Positions 22,145 to 29,183 of a stretch of DNA of 44,777 bases are shown piece after piece. The stretch covers positions 1-44,777 of IMG/VR virus record IMGVR_UViG_3300044833_000046. One strand, given 5' to 3'. Made by a program: the position numbers and the translations under genes. Within the stretch, counting starts at the first letter, position 1. Each line of letters begins with the position of its first letter. Under the pieces are notes generated by a model. It was not told the origin of the DNA and made no database searches. It saw only the letters and a program-made list of their open reading frames with translations. Origin of the DNA: a virus.

Positions 22145-23229
22145 CCACCCGCAAAAAAGCCAAATACCCTCGCGTCTATCCGTCAGACGGCTCGTGGTAT
22201 TGGTCCGAGCCGGTCAGCGGCAAGTGGATTCGTCTGTGCAAACTCACCGACAGCGAAGACCTGCTCGTCAAGCGCTTGGCCGAAGAGATGGAAAAGCGCA
22301 AGCGGCCCGAGGGTTCGGGCGACATGCGGCCGTTGATCGACACGTACGTGAAAGAGCACAAGGCCAACCAGAAAGACCCGGCGTGGCCGAAGTACGGCGA
22401 GTACGCCGGCATTGGCTTTCGCAACTCCGACGTGCGCGCGGTCAAGCCGACGCATATCTCGAATTGGCTGAAGGTGAAGTACGCCGGCAAGCTGTCGATG
22501 CAGCGGATCATGCGCTCGTTTCTTTCAGGCTTCTTTCAGTGGTGCGTCGAGAAGGGCAAGCGCGACACGAACCCCTGCAAGGAAGTGAAGCTGAAAAAGC
22601 CCAAGCCGAGCAAGACGTACATCACCGACGAGCACTTCGCGGCGATCCGCACGGCCATGCTGACGGCAACGTACACCAAGAAAGACGGCAAGGTGATTAC
22701 GCAGAAGGTGCCGACCGGCCCGATGATGCAGTGCTTTATCGACCTGTGCTATCTGACGCTGCAACGCTCGACCGAGATCCGCCTTTTAAAATGGTCGGAC
22801 GTCGATCGTGCGGCCGGCGTGATCCACTTCCTGCCGACCAAGACCGAAGATTCAAGCGGCATTGCCGTCGACATCACGATCACGCCCGAGATCGTCGCGG
22901 TGCTGGAACGCATTGCCACGATCGACGGTTACACACGAATCGGTGCGGCGCCAGTCATCCACGCGATCGACGGCAGCGAGTACGCACCTGGCGCTTTCCG
23001 CGCGGCGTTCGACAGGGCCGCTGAACGGGCTGAACTGAGCGAGTTGGGATACACGGTCAAGATGGTGCGCGCGAAGGCGCTGACGGACGCGGAGCGCGCC
23101 GGGTACGACATCAAGGCGTTGCAGGCTGCGGCTGCGCATTCGAGCCAAAGCACAACCGAGATTTATTTCAAACAGCGCGAAGTGCCGGTGGCTGATGTCC
23201 GGCTGCGCATACCCAGGAGTGCGGCATGA
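22141..23229 (+). CDS. int: Tyrosine recombinase (integrase)
   Basis: This encodes 362 residues. An N-terminal arm-binding domain (RVYPSDGSWYWSEPVSGKWI) and a SAM-like core-binding domain lead into the catalytic domain. The first catalytic Arg lies in LQRSTEIRLLKWSDVD (near 209), the second Arg in VKMVRAKALTDAE (near 309), the His in AAAHSSQSTTEIY, and the nucleophile Tyr in EIYFKQR (near 341). The usual HxxR box reads KMVR, so its His is Lys here; this occurs in some recombinases but is worth noting. It should recombine attP (24481-24531) with a host tRNA-Pro gene. Its stop overlaps the rtcB start (ATGA), and rtcB separates it from attP. Confidence 0.93.
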   Translation: MTTRKKAKYPRVYPSDGSWYWSEPVSGKWIRLCKLTDSEDLLVKRLAEEMEKRKRPEGSGDMRPLIDTYVKEHKANQKDPAWPKYGEYAGIGFRNSDVRAVKPTHISNWLKVKYAGKLSMQRIMRSFLSGFFQWCVEKGKRDTNPCKEVKLKKPKPSKTYITDEHFAAIRTAMLTATYTKKDGKVITQKVPTGPMMQCFIDLCYLTLQRSTEIRLLKWSDVDRAAGVIHFLPTKTEDSSGIAVDITITPEIVAVLERIATIDGYTRIGAAPVIHAIDGSEYAPGAFRAAFDRAAERAELSELGYTVKMVRAKALTDAERAGYDIKALQAAAAHSSQSTTEIYFKQREVPVADVRLRIPRSAA

Positions 23230-24410
23230 AGTCCGTAATAAACACTGAAGGTTCACGGCCGATCAAAATTTGGACCGACGAGATTGAAGACGCAGCGCTC
23301 ACGCAGCTCAAGAATCTGGCGCGGCTCCCGTTCATAGCGGGCAACGGCGTGGCCTGCATGCCGGACGTGCACGCGGGCATCGGCTCTACTGTCGGCACGG
23401 TGATCGCTACCGACCGGGCTATTATCCCGGCTGCGGTTGGCGTCGATATTGGCTGCGGCATGAACGCTGTCCGGTTGTCGTTGAAGGCGTCCGACTTACC
23501 GGATAGTCTATTGGCGATCCGCCATCAGATCGAACGCGACGTGCCGCTCGGAACCGGCGGCGCTCACAACGAAGACCGCGTACCGGAAGTTGATTCGGGT
23601 ATGTGGTTGTCGCTTGCAGCGCTCACGGCGAAGCATCCGGGTATTGCAAAGAACCGCGCGCAGAAACAACTCGGTTCGCTCGGCTCAGGTAATCATTTTA
23701 TCGAGTTGTGCATCGACGAATCGCAAGACGTCTGGATTATGTTGCATTCGGGTTCGCGCGGCGTCGGTAACCTGATCGGCCGCTACTTCATTGAGAAGGC
23801 GAAGCGTCGGATGGAACAATATTTCATCAGCCTGCCGGATGGCGATCTCGCTTACTTTCCCGAAGATACCGACGACTTCAACGATTATGTTGAAGCGGTG
23901 AATTGGGCTCAGGACTACGCGCTTGAGAACCGCCGCGTGATGATGTCGACCGTTATTGCGGCATTGCGCCGGCATATATTAGTGGGGTTTACGATCACGC
24001 AGGAAGCGATTAACTGTCATCACAATTATGTCGAGCGCGAAAACCACTTCGGTAAAAACTTGTGGGTAACCCGCAAGGGTGCGATTCGTGCTCGCGAAGG
24101 CGATCTCGGAATCATTCCCGGATCGATGGGGCAGCGCAGCTACATCGTGAAGGGCAAAGGCAATGCGGAATCGTATTGCTCGTGCTCCCACGGCGCGGGC
24201 CGCAAGATGAGCCGCACGCAGGCGCGCAAGGTTTTCAACCTCGCGGACCTAGCCGAACAGACTCAAGGCGTCGAGTGCCGCAAAGACGACGCGGTGCTCG
24301 ACGAGATCCCCGGCGCCTACAAATCGATCGATTCCGTCATGGCGAATCAAACCGATCTGGTCGACGTCGTGCACATCTTGAAGCAGGTTCTCTGCGTCAA
24401 GGGCGGCTAA
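23226..24410 (+). CDS. rtcB: RNA ligase RtcB (3'-phosphate/5'-hydroxyl ligase)
   Basis: This encodes 394 residues, full length for the short bacterial form. It seals RNA ends left by endonucleases, using GTP and Mn(II), joining a 3' (cyclic) phosphate to a 5'-OH. All active-site motifs are present: MPDVHAGIGSTVG, VGVDIGCGM (D74, C77), LGSGNHFIE (N156, H157), MLHSGSRGVG (H174), CHHNYV (H266), SHGAGR (H322, the guanylylated histidine by family knowledge) and the C-terminal HILKQVLCVKGG. It starts in ATGA overlap with integrase and ends four bases before the first integrase arm-type site. No archease or RtcA/RtcR gene is near. Repair of tRNAs cut by host anticodon nucleases is a likely use; that is inference. 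Confidence 0.96.
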   Translation: MKSVINTEGSRPIKIWTDEIEDAALTQLKNLARLPFIAGNGVACMPDVHAGIGSTVGTVIATDRAIIPAAVGVDIGCGMNAVRLSLKASDLPDSLLAIRHQIERDVPLGTGGAHNEDRVPEVDSGMWLSLAALTAKHPGIAKNRAQKQLGSLGSGNHFIELCIDESQDVWIMLHSGSRGVGNLIGRYFIEKAKRRMEQYFISLPDGDLAYFPEDTDDFNDYVEAVNWAQDYALENRRVMMSTVIAALRRHILVGFTITQEAINCHHNYVERENHFGKNLWVTRKGAIRAREGDLGIIPGSMGQRSYIVKGKGNAESYCSCSHGAGRKMSRTQARKVFNLADLAEQTQGVECRKDDAVLDEIPGAYKSIDSVMANQTDLVDVVHILKQVLCVKGG

Positions 24411-24413
24411 TTT

Positions 24414-24445
24414 ATTAGGGAAACGTTAGGGAACCGATTAGGGAA
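24414..24445 (+). repeat. Left-arm integrase-site candidates (three phased repeats)
   Basis: TTAGGGAA occurs three times, starting at 24415, 24426 and 24438, that is at 11- and 12-base spacing, close to one helical turn. Related copies lie right of the core at 24649-24656 (within TTTATTAGGGAA, identical over 12 bases to 24411-24422) and inverted at 24581-24588 (TCCCTAAT). Phased direct repeats on both sides of an attP core are the classic form of arm-type integrase sites. Confidence 0.7.
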
Positions 24446-24480
24446 CACAAAACGCGCTACCCGCAAAGCCTTATAAATAG

Positions 24481-24531
24481 TGGTCGGAGCGAAAGGATTC
24501 GAACCTTCGACCCTCTGATCCCAAATCAGAT
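24481..24531 (-). other. attP: attP core: 3' half of tRNA-Pro(UGG)
   Basis: Read on the minus strand these bases form the anticodon stem-loop with TTTGGGA in the loop (anticodon TGG), a variable loop GGGTC, a T arm with TTCGAAT, the 3' acceptor strand CGCTCCG and ACCA. The sequence beyond the anticodon stem does not continue as a D arm or 5' acceptor strand, so this is not a tRNA gene. It is the tRNA 3'-end identity block that lets a phage integrate into a tRNA gene and restore it. Integration should rebuild tRNA-Pro with rtcB and int immediately downstream of it, in antisense orientation. Confidence 0.9.
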
Positions 24532-24546
24532 AGGTCAATGCGTGGC

Positions 24547-24569
24547 AAAGCCTTACCGGGTAAGGCTTT
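24547..24569. repeat. Perfect hairpin beside the attP core
   Basis: AAAGCCTTACC (24547-24557) and GGTAAGGCTTT (24559-24569) are perfect inverted arms around one G. GCAAAGCCTTA also occurs at 24463-24473 on the other side of the core and at 24545-24555 here, so the motif AAAGCCTTA flanks the core. No T tract follows. Binding of an excision or bending factor or a transcription block at attP are both possible. Confidence 0.7.
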
Positions 24570-24580
24570 AGCGTGAGTGC

Positions 24581-24656
24581 TCCCTAATCATTTGCTCAAG
24601 AAACAGGCACGACCGCATAAGGGTTTGCGGGCAATGCCATAGCATTTATTAGGGAA
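24581..24656. repeat. Right-arm integrase-site candidates
   Basis: An inverted site TCCCTAATCA (24581-24590) and a direct site TTTATTAGGGAA (24645-24656) repeat the left-arm motif. The direct site also overlaps the ribosome-binding region of the GTG start at 24663, so integrase bound here could interfere with expression of the downstream gene. Confidence 0.6.
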
Positions 24657-24662
24657 GAAATC

Positions 24663-25148
24663 GTGAAAACCATTGCCAGAATTCTCGCCATTCCTGCCGT
24701 TACCTGCTGGTTAATCCGCCGCTCCATGTGCACGCCCTACCTGCACATCGTCAAAGATGGCGTCACCTACATGGAGCGGTACTGGTTAGTAAACCCGTAC
24801 GACAGCGTGACACGCAAGACAAAGCACACGTGGTTCCCGCTGAGTCTGCGAATCCACCACATCATGCAACCCGACCAAGATCGCGATCTTCACGACCACC
24901 CGTGGAACGCCCGTACCTTCATCCTGCGTGGTTGGTATATCGAGGAACGGGAAAACGGACATTGGGCTGTGCGCACCAGAGGCGAAACCGCCCGGCTCGA
25001 CTTCGGCGAATACCACCGCATTACCGAAGTCTCAGACGGTGGCGTGTGGACGTTGTTCGTTACGAGCAAGTTTCAGGGTGTGTGGGGTTTCAAAGTGGAC
25101 GGCGTGAAGGTGCCGTTTTGGGAATATCTGGCGAAAAAAGCCGAATGA
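24663..25148 (+). CDS. Cupin-like small protein
   Basis: This encodes 161 residues from GTG 24663 (AGGGAAG upstream). After a hydrophobic N-terminus (ILAIPAVTCWLI) comes TPYLHIVKDGVTYMERYWLV and then a cupin-type metal box, DRDLHDHPW, followed by TFILRGWYIEER and a second strand containing 'YHRITEV'. The His-x-His spacing and double-stranded beta-helix pattern fit a phage cupin of unknown substrate. It is the first gene on the right side of attP and overlaps the SNF2 gene start (ATGA). The role is unknown; nucleotide-sugar or small-molecule binding are possibilities. Confidence 0.7.
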   Translation: MKTIARILAIPAVTCWLIRRSMCTPYLHIVKDGVTYMERYWLVNPYDSVTRKTKHTWFPLSLRIHHIMQPDQDRDLHDHPWNARTFILRGWYIEERENGHWAVRTRGETARLDFGEYHRITEVSDGGVWTLFVTSKFQGVWGFKVDGVKVPFWEYLAKKAE

Positions 25149-26590
25149 CCCGCCGGATATATAACCCGAGCGAAGGGCAACTGCGGATCGGCGAACACCT
25201 AGCCGAGCACGAGCGGTGCGCGGTCTTTGCGTCAATGGGGCTTGGAAAAACCAGCTCGACGCTTTCGCATCTCGAAGCGCTCTACTCGCTCGGCATCGAG
25301 ACTGAACCGACGCTCGTAATCGCCCCGCTGCGCGTCGCACAATCCACCTGGCCGGACGAGTGCCGGAAGTGGGATCACCTGTCGGGAATGGACGTCGTGC
25401 CAATCATCGGCAACGCGGCGCAACGGGCGATGGCTCTGCGCACGGACGCGCCGATCATGACGATCAATTACGAAAACCTACCCTGGCTGGTGGACTGGTT
25501 CAAGCATAACCCCCGCCCGTGGCCGTTCGGCTCGGTGGTGGCCGACGAGTCGACGAAGCTAAAGTCGACGCGGATCTCGACGCAGGTGAGTAAGAAGGGA
25601 AACGAGTTCCTGAAAAAGACCGGCGGCAGTGTGCGCGGCCGGGCGCTTGCCGAGGTTGCGCACAAGAAGGTGCGGCGCTGGATCAACCTGACCGGCACGC
25701 CAGCCCCCAACGGGCTAAAAGATCTTTGGGGCCAGACGTGGTTTTTGGACGGTGGAACCCGGCTCGGGCGCAACTTCACGTCGTTTCAAAACCGGTGGTT
25801 CCAAGCCGTGCCCGGCGGTGGCGCGGGCTACACCCAGATCAAACCGCTCGACCATGCGCAAGACGAGATCCAAGCCAAGCTGCGCGACATCTGCCTGTCG
25901 TTGAACGCCGCCGACTATTTCGACATTAAAGAGCCGATCGTGCGGCGGATATACGTCGACTTGCCGGCGCCCGCTCGGCGGCTGTATCAGGACATGGAAA
26001 AGCGCATGTATATGGAAATCGGCGAGCACGAGATCGAAGCCGTGAACGCCGCCAGCCGCACGATTAAATGTTTACAACTTGCTAACGGAGCCGCATATGT
26101 TGATGATTCAGGAAATTGGAAAGAGGTTCACGATGCCAAATTACAGGCGCTTGAAGATATTGTTGAAGAGGCATCCGGCATGCCTGTACTCGTGGCTTAC
26201 CACTTCAAGTCTGATTTGGCTCGTCTCACTCGTGCTTTTCCTAGGGGGCGCGTCTTGGACGCAAACCCTCAAACTATTCGGGATTGGAACGCTGGGCGTA
26301 TCCCTGTTCTGTTTGCTCACCCTGCTAGCGCTGGGCACGGACTGAACCTTCAGGACGGCGGCAATATCGTGGCGTTCTTCGGCCACTGGTGGAATCTCGA
26401 AGAGTTTCAGCAGATCATCGAGCGGATTGGCCCGACCCGGCAATTGCAGGCCGGCTATAAACGGCCGGTCTTTATTTACCACATCATCGCCCGCGACACA
26501 GTCGACGAAGACGTGATGCTCCGCCGCGAGACAAAGCGCGAAGTGCAGGACATCTTGCTCGAAGCCATGAAGCGTAAGCGAGTGGTATAA
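25145..26590 (+). CDS. SNF2-type superfamily 2 helicase/translocase
   Basis: This encodes 481 residues from ATG 25145 (overlapping the upstream stop). Upstream in-frame codons belong to out-of-frame reading of the cupin gene and are rejected. Motif I is SMGLGKTSS, motif II VADESTKLKS, motif III NLTGTPAPNGLKDLWG, and motifs V and VI are ASAGHGLNLQ and QIIERIGPTRQ. This short phage SNF2 helicase normally closes the DUF2800, polymerase, VRR-NUC cassette and probably remodels replication or recombination intermediates. Between about 26066 and 26350 the codons switch from C/G-ending to T/A-ending and then back, so part of the gene has a different history or carries a second constraint (see the nested frame). 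Confidence 0.93.
   Translation: MTRRIYNPSEGQLRIGEHLAEHERCAVFASMGLGKTSSTLSHLEALYSLGIETEPTLVIAPLRVAQSTWPDECRKWDHLSGMDVVPIIGNAAQRAMALRTDAPIMTINYENLPWLVDWFKHNPRPWPFGSVVADESTKLKSTRISTQVSKKGNEFLKKTGGSVRGRALAEVAHKKVRRWINLTGTPAPNGLKDLWGQTWFLDGGTRLGRNFTSFQNRWFQAVPGGGAGYTQIKPLDHAQDEIQAKLRDICLSLNAADYFDIKEPIVRRIYVDLPAPARRLYQDMEKRMYMEIGEHEIEAVNAASRTIKCLQLANGAAYVDDSGNWKEVHDAKLQALEDIVEEASGMPVLVAYHFKSDLARLTRAFPRGRVLDANPQTIRDWNAGRIPVLFAHPASAGHGLNLQDGGNIVAFFGHWWNLEEFQQIIERIGPTRQLQAGYKRPVFIYHIIARDTVDEDVMLRRETKREVQDILLEAMKRKRVV
26097..26345 (+). CDS. Possible nested two-TM membrane protein inside the SNF2 gene
   Basis: This is an 82-residue frame in the +1 phase, ATG 26097 with GGAG six bases upstream. The sequence is basic at the start (KRFTMPNYRRLKILLKRHPA) and then has two hydrophobic segments (SLIWLVSLVLFLGGASW and GTLGVSLFCLLTLLALG). 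It coincides with the codon-usage island of the host gene. Caution: T-ending codons of the helicase become second-position T in this phase, which makes any such frame hydrophobic, so hydrophobicity is not independent evidence. The ribosome site and uninterrupted length argue for it; a recombined patch argues against. Confidence 0.3.
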   Translation: MLMIQEIGKRFTMPNYRRLKILLKRHPACLYSWLTTSSLIWLVSLVLFLGGASWTQTLKLFGIGTLGVSLFCLLTLLALGTD

Positions 26591-26617
26591 ACTCCCGCTT
26601 AAAACTTAAGGTACGCC

Positions 26618-26698
26618 ATGAAATATTTAGCCGCCGCTTTGCTCGTCGCCCTAATCTGCTGGCAACTAGCCCGTCATTTATTCGTGATGGGCGCCTGA
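26618..26698 (+). CDS. Single-TM micro-protein (26 residues)
   Basis: It runs from ATG 26618, preceded by TTAAGGTACGCC, to TGA 26698, and consists of one hydrophobic helix (YLAAALLVALICWQLARHLF). It ends two bases before the GTG of the polytopic membrane protein. A clear ribosome site and tight spacing suggest it is translated, perhaps as a small partner or leader of that protein. Confidence 0.5.
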   Translation: MKYLAAALLVALICWQLARHLFVMGA

Positions 26699-26700
26699 CA

Positions 26701-27822
26701 GTGAAAATATTATCGGCCGCTGAAAAGTTCATCTTCGAAACACCGGCATGGAAGTTCGTCACTATCGTGCTCGCGATGACCCTGATGAAGTCTGGCATAT
26801 GGGAAATCCCCAACCTGGGTGCGCTCCAAGTGCTGGCGATGGACCCGTTTAAAAATCCCTTCCAAATTCCCGAGCAGCAGTATTTATTCTGGAACTGGCT
26901 CGGATCGTTCATCGCACACGAGGTTCACGCTACATCGCCCCGACGTTTCTTTCTGCTGCACCTGGCGTTCTCGATGGCCTTCACGGCGCTGTTTGTGAAG
27001 ACAGTGTTTTCCCGATTCGACGGCCGGACCGCCAGGGTAGCGCTCTTGATTTTCGTCGCGCTTCCAGTATCGGCAACGGCCTACTATTGGGTATCTTACG
27101 ACTCGCTCACGCTCATGCTGATGATGGCCGCGCTGGCGATGCCGCGTTCACGGTTCGTCGTCGCGCTGGTTGGCGTCGGACTCGGAATGCAGCACTTCGA
27201 GCAATCTATGGTGGGCGCTGCGGCGATCTTCGGCGCGATGGTGCTGGGCCATATGTTCGACGGCGAGCGACCCTATTCGTGGCACTGGTTGCTCGGCCTC
27301 GTCGTTGGGATTGTGGCGGGGAAATTAGTGCTGATGGGAATCATCAGGCACTGGAATATCCAGATCGACGGCGGACGGGTGTTTTGGCTGAAGCAATACT
27401 TGCCGATGACTCTGAACCAGTTTTCCTACCATCCCTTTGTCACGATCTTTTCAGCGTTCGGGGTGGCGTGGCTGGCGGTCTTCAAGCAGTTTGACGATGG
27501 CCGAAAGGCGGTCCCGATACTCGCGGTTCTAGGAGGCCTAATGTTCCTGCTGCCGATCTCGGGAGATCAGACACGCGTCTTTGCAGTGTCGAGCTTCATG
27601 GTGATCGGGGTCTACTGGCTGTTCAACCCCGCCTTCATCAGATCGATCGACAATAAGACTGCTTCCGTATTGTTTCTCGCGTGGCTCGTCGTGCCGTGGG
27701 CTTGGGTATGGGGAGCAGTGCCCCGCGCTTCAGCGCTTCCCATGAACATAGCCGTGCTGCTTCACGCAGTGTTCGGCTGGCCGGCTCTTCCAGCCGACAC
27801 GCTGACGTGGCCGTTCTACTAG
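26701..27822 (+). CDS. Polytopic membrane protein, candidate lysogenic-conversion factor
   Basis: This encodes 373 residues from GTG 26701, with about nine or ten hydrophobic segments distributed over the whole length and short polar loops. Loops contain FNPA, ISGDQTR and HWNIQIDGGRVFWLKQY. I do not recognise the family. The size and topology resemble phage-borne O-antigen modifying or GT-C-type membrane enzymes and Wzy-like proteins, which alter the lysogen surface and block superinfection. It is the last rightward gene and would lie near one prophage end after integration. Its stop codon and the opposite-strand stop of the next gene share the palindrome CTAG at 27819-27822. Confidence 0.7.
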   Translation: MKILSAAEKFIFETPAWKFVTIVLAMTLMKSGIWEIPNLGALQVLAMDPFKNPFQIPEQQYLFWNWLGSFIAHEVHATSPRRFFLLHLAFSMAFTALFVKTVFSRFDGRTARVALLIFVALPVSATAYYWVSYDSLTLMLMMAALAMPRSRFVVALVGVGLGMQHFEQSMVGAAAIFGAMVLGHMFDGERPYSWHWLLGLVVGIVAGKLVLMGIIRHWNIQIDGGRVFWLKQYLPMTLNQFSYHPFVTIFSAFGVAWLAVFKQFDDGRKAVPILAVLGGLMFLLPISGDQTRVFAVSSFMVIGVYWLFNPAFIRSIDNKTASVLFLAWLVVPWAWVWGAVPRASALPMNIAVLLHAVFGWPALPADTLTWPFY

Positions 27823-28757
27823 TGAACGCGGAGCGCCGAGATAAAGCCATTCGCGGTACACGTACTCACAGAGAAGCTGGCGTTAACAATTGCGAACACG
27901 GTTGTGGTTGACCCCAACGGCACGCGCACCCACGGCGATGCAGGGGTTTGAGAGAAGCCGGCCGCTGCGCCGGTAGCCGCTGCCGTGAAGCTGCCTAACG
28001 CGCCCTGCGTTGCAGATGTCGTGCTTACGCCGACAACGACGTTTGAGATAACTGTCGTGCCAGCAGGAACGACCTGAGCGATTGCTTGCACGAACCAAAT
28101 TCCCGGCCCCAAGCTGATGCTCGCGACATTCGCTGCCGTGGCATTTGTCAGCGAAACCCCGGAAAGGTTTGTCGGCGTCGGGCTTTCGCCTACGCTCCCT
28201 GCTGAAGCATTGGTTGCCGCTGTGACGCCAACAATGTTCGGCTGGTTGATCGTAGGTTGCGCGGTCACAAAGGCGGTGGTAGCCAACTGTGTCGTGCTGG
28301 CGCCGGCTGTTGCCGTAGGCGCGGTGGGCGTGCCGGTCAAAGCAGGCGACGCAAGGGGCGCGTACGTCGATGTTGCGCTTGCCGTCGTCAGGTATCCAGG
28401 CACAACCGGCGAGCCTGTGAATGACGGAGACGCCAACGGCGCATAGGTAGACGTAGCCAAGTTGATCGTAAGATATCCTTGGTTCACCACATATGCCGTA
28501 GTTGCGAGCTGCGTCGTCGTCGTGTTGAGCGCGGCGGTTGGCGCAGTCGGGATGCCCGTAAATGCAGGGGAGGCGAGCGTTGCATACCCAAGCGCGCCGA
28601 TCGTCGACCACGTGGCGGGGGTCGTCGGCCCGGTTGACGTAACGACCTGGCCGCTCGTCGAGCCAACCGGGTTCATCATCCCGAGCGGGTACAGCGAAGC
28701 GGCGCTCGCGGATACAGTCAGCAGCGCGGCGATTACGCCGGCAAGAATTCGTTTCAT
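27819..28757 (-). CDS. Exported protein with signal peptide and tail-fibre-type repeats
   Basis: This encodes 312 residues from ATG 28757, overlapping the holin stop as ATGA. The first 19 residues (MKRILAGVIAALLTVSASA) are a textbook Sec signal peptide with an AxA cleavage site and no lipobox. The mature part contains repeats YAPLASPALTGTPTAPTA and TTQLATTAFV, present in two or three imperfect copies, which are typical of phage tail-fibre shafts. A C-terminal beta domain follows (ISLGPGIWFVQAIAQVVPAG onward). Virion fibre proteins do not normally carry signal peptides. It lies where spanin genes are expected. A secreted or periplasmic role at lysis is possible, but its function is unknown. 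Confidence 0.75.
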   Translation of the reverse strand: MKRILAGVIAALLTVSASAASLYPLGMMNPVGSTSGQVVTSTGPTTPATWSTIGALGYATLASPAFTGIPTAPTAALNTTTTQLATTAYVVNQGYLTINLATSTYAPLASPSFTGSPVVPGYLTTASATSTYAPLASPALTGTPTAPTATAGASTTQLATTAFVTAQPTINQPNIVGVTAATNASAGSVGESPTPTNLSGVSLTNATAANVASISLGPGIWFVQAIAQVVPAGTTVISNVVVGVSTTSATQGALGSFTAAATGAAAGFSQTPASPWVRVPLGSTTTVFAIVNASFSVSTCTANGFISALRVH

Positions 28758-29182
28758 TTGGATACCCCTTGACCTTTTTCGTAGCTGCGCGCGATCACGT
28801 AGCCGGCATAGCCCGTACCGAACGTGCCCCACAGCGCATTGGGAATGGCGTTAAGCCACGCCTGCATTCCCTGTGCGATAGCAACCGCCGTCTGCGGGCT
28901 GAACGCCGCCAGCACGCCCATCGGGATAGCGCACAAAATCATCACGTACATCACGTACATGAAGCTCGGTCGGGCGCGGCTCGTCCACGGGTCTTTGCTG
29001 TTAGCCTCGGCCAGGATCGCCGACATTTGCTGCGTCATCATCGCGAGCGCGGCATCCGTCTGCGCTTTCATGAGCAGCGCTTCGGCAGTGGCTTTGGCTG
29101 TCGGGTCCGGCCAAATCTTGTTCATGCCATCGTCGAGCAGTTTGCTTACGCCCGCGATTGCGTCGTCTATTCCGAATGCCAT
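28754..29182 (-). CDS. Holin, GTA-type three-TM family
   Basis: This encodes 142 residues. A helical cytoplasmic N-terminus with 'IWPDPTAKATAEALLMKAQ' precedes NSKDPWTSRARPSFMYVMYV, which starts the transmembrane part; further hydrophobic helices end near the C-terminus (SYEKGQGVSK). The DPW-x-SR-x-RP signature is that of the three-TM holin family found in phages and gene transfer agents. It should form the timed membrane holes that release the lysozyme encoded two bases upstream. Start ATG 29182 follows the lysozyme stop almost directly. Confidence 0.85.
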   Translation of the reverse strand: MAFGIDDAIAGVSKLLDDGMNKIWPDPTAKATAEALLMKAQTDAALAMMTQQMSAILAEANSKDPWTSRARPSFMYVMYVMILCAIPMGVLAAFSPQTAVAIAQGMQAWLNAIPNALWGTFGTGYAGYVIARSYEKGQGVSK

Positions 29183-29183
29183 G

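Noticed and set aside
24481-24531. A complete tRNA gene
   Set aside because: Only the anticodon stem-loop, variable loop, T arm and 3' acceptor strand are present; the sequence beyond the anticodon stem does not form a D arm or 5' acceptor strand. It is an attP core.
24728-25144. N-terminal extension of the SNF2 helicase by 139 residues
   Set aside because: The extension is out-of-frame reading of the cupin gene, Arg/Pro/His-rich, and ATG 25145 overlaps the cupin stop as ATGA, matching the usual start of this helicase family.
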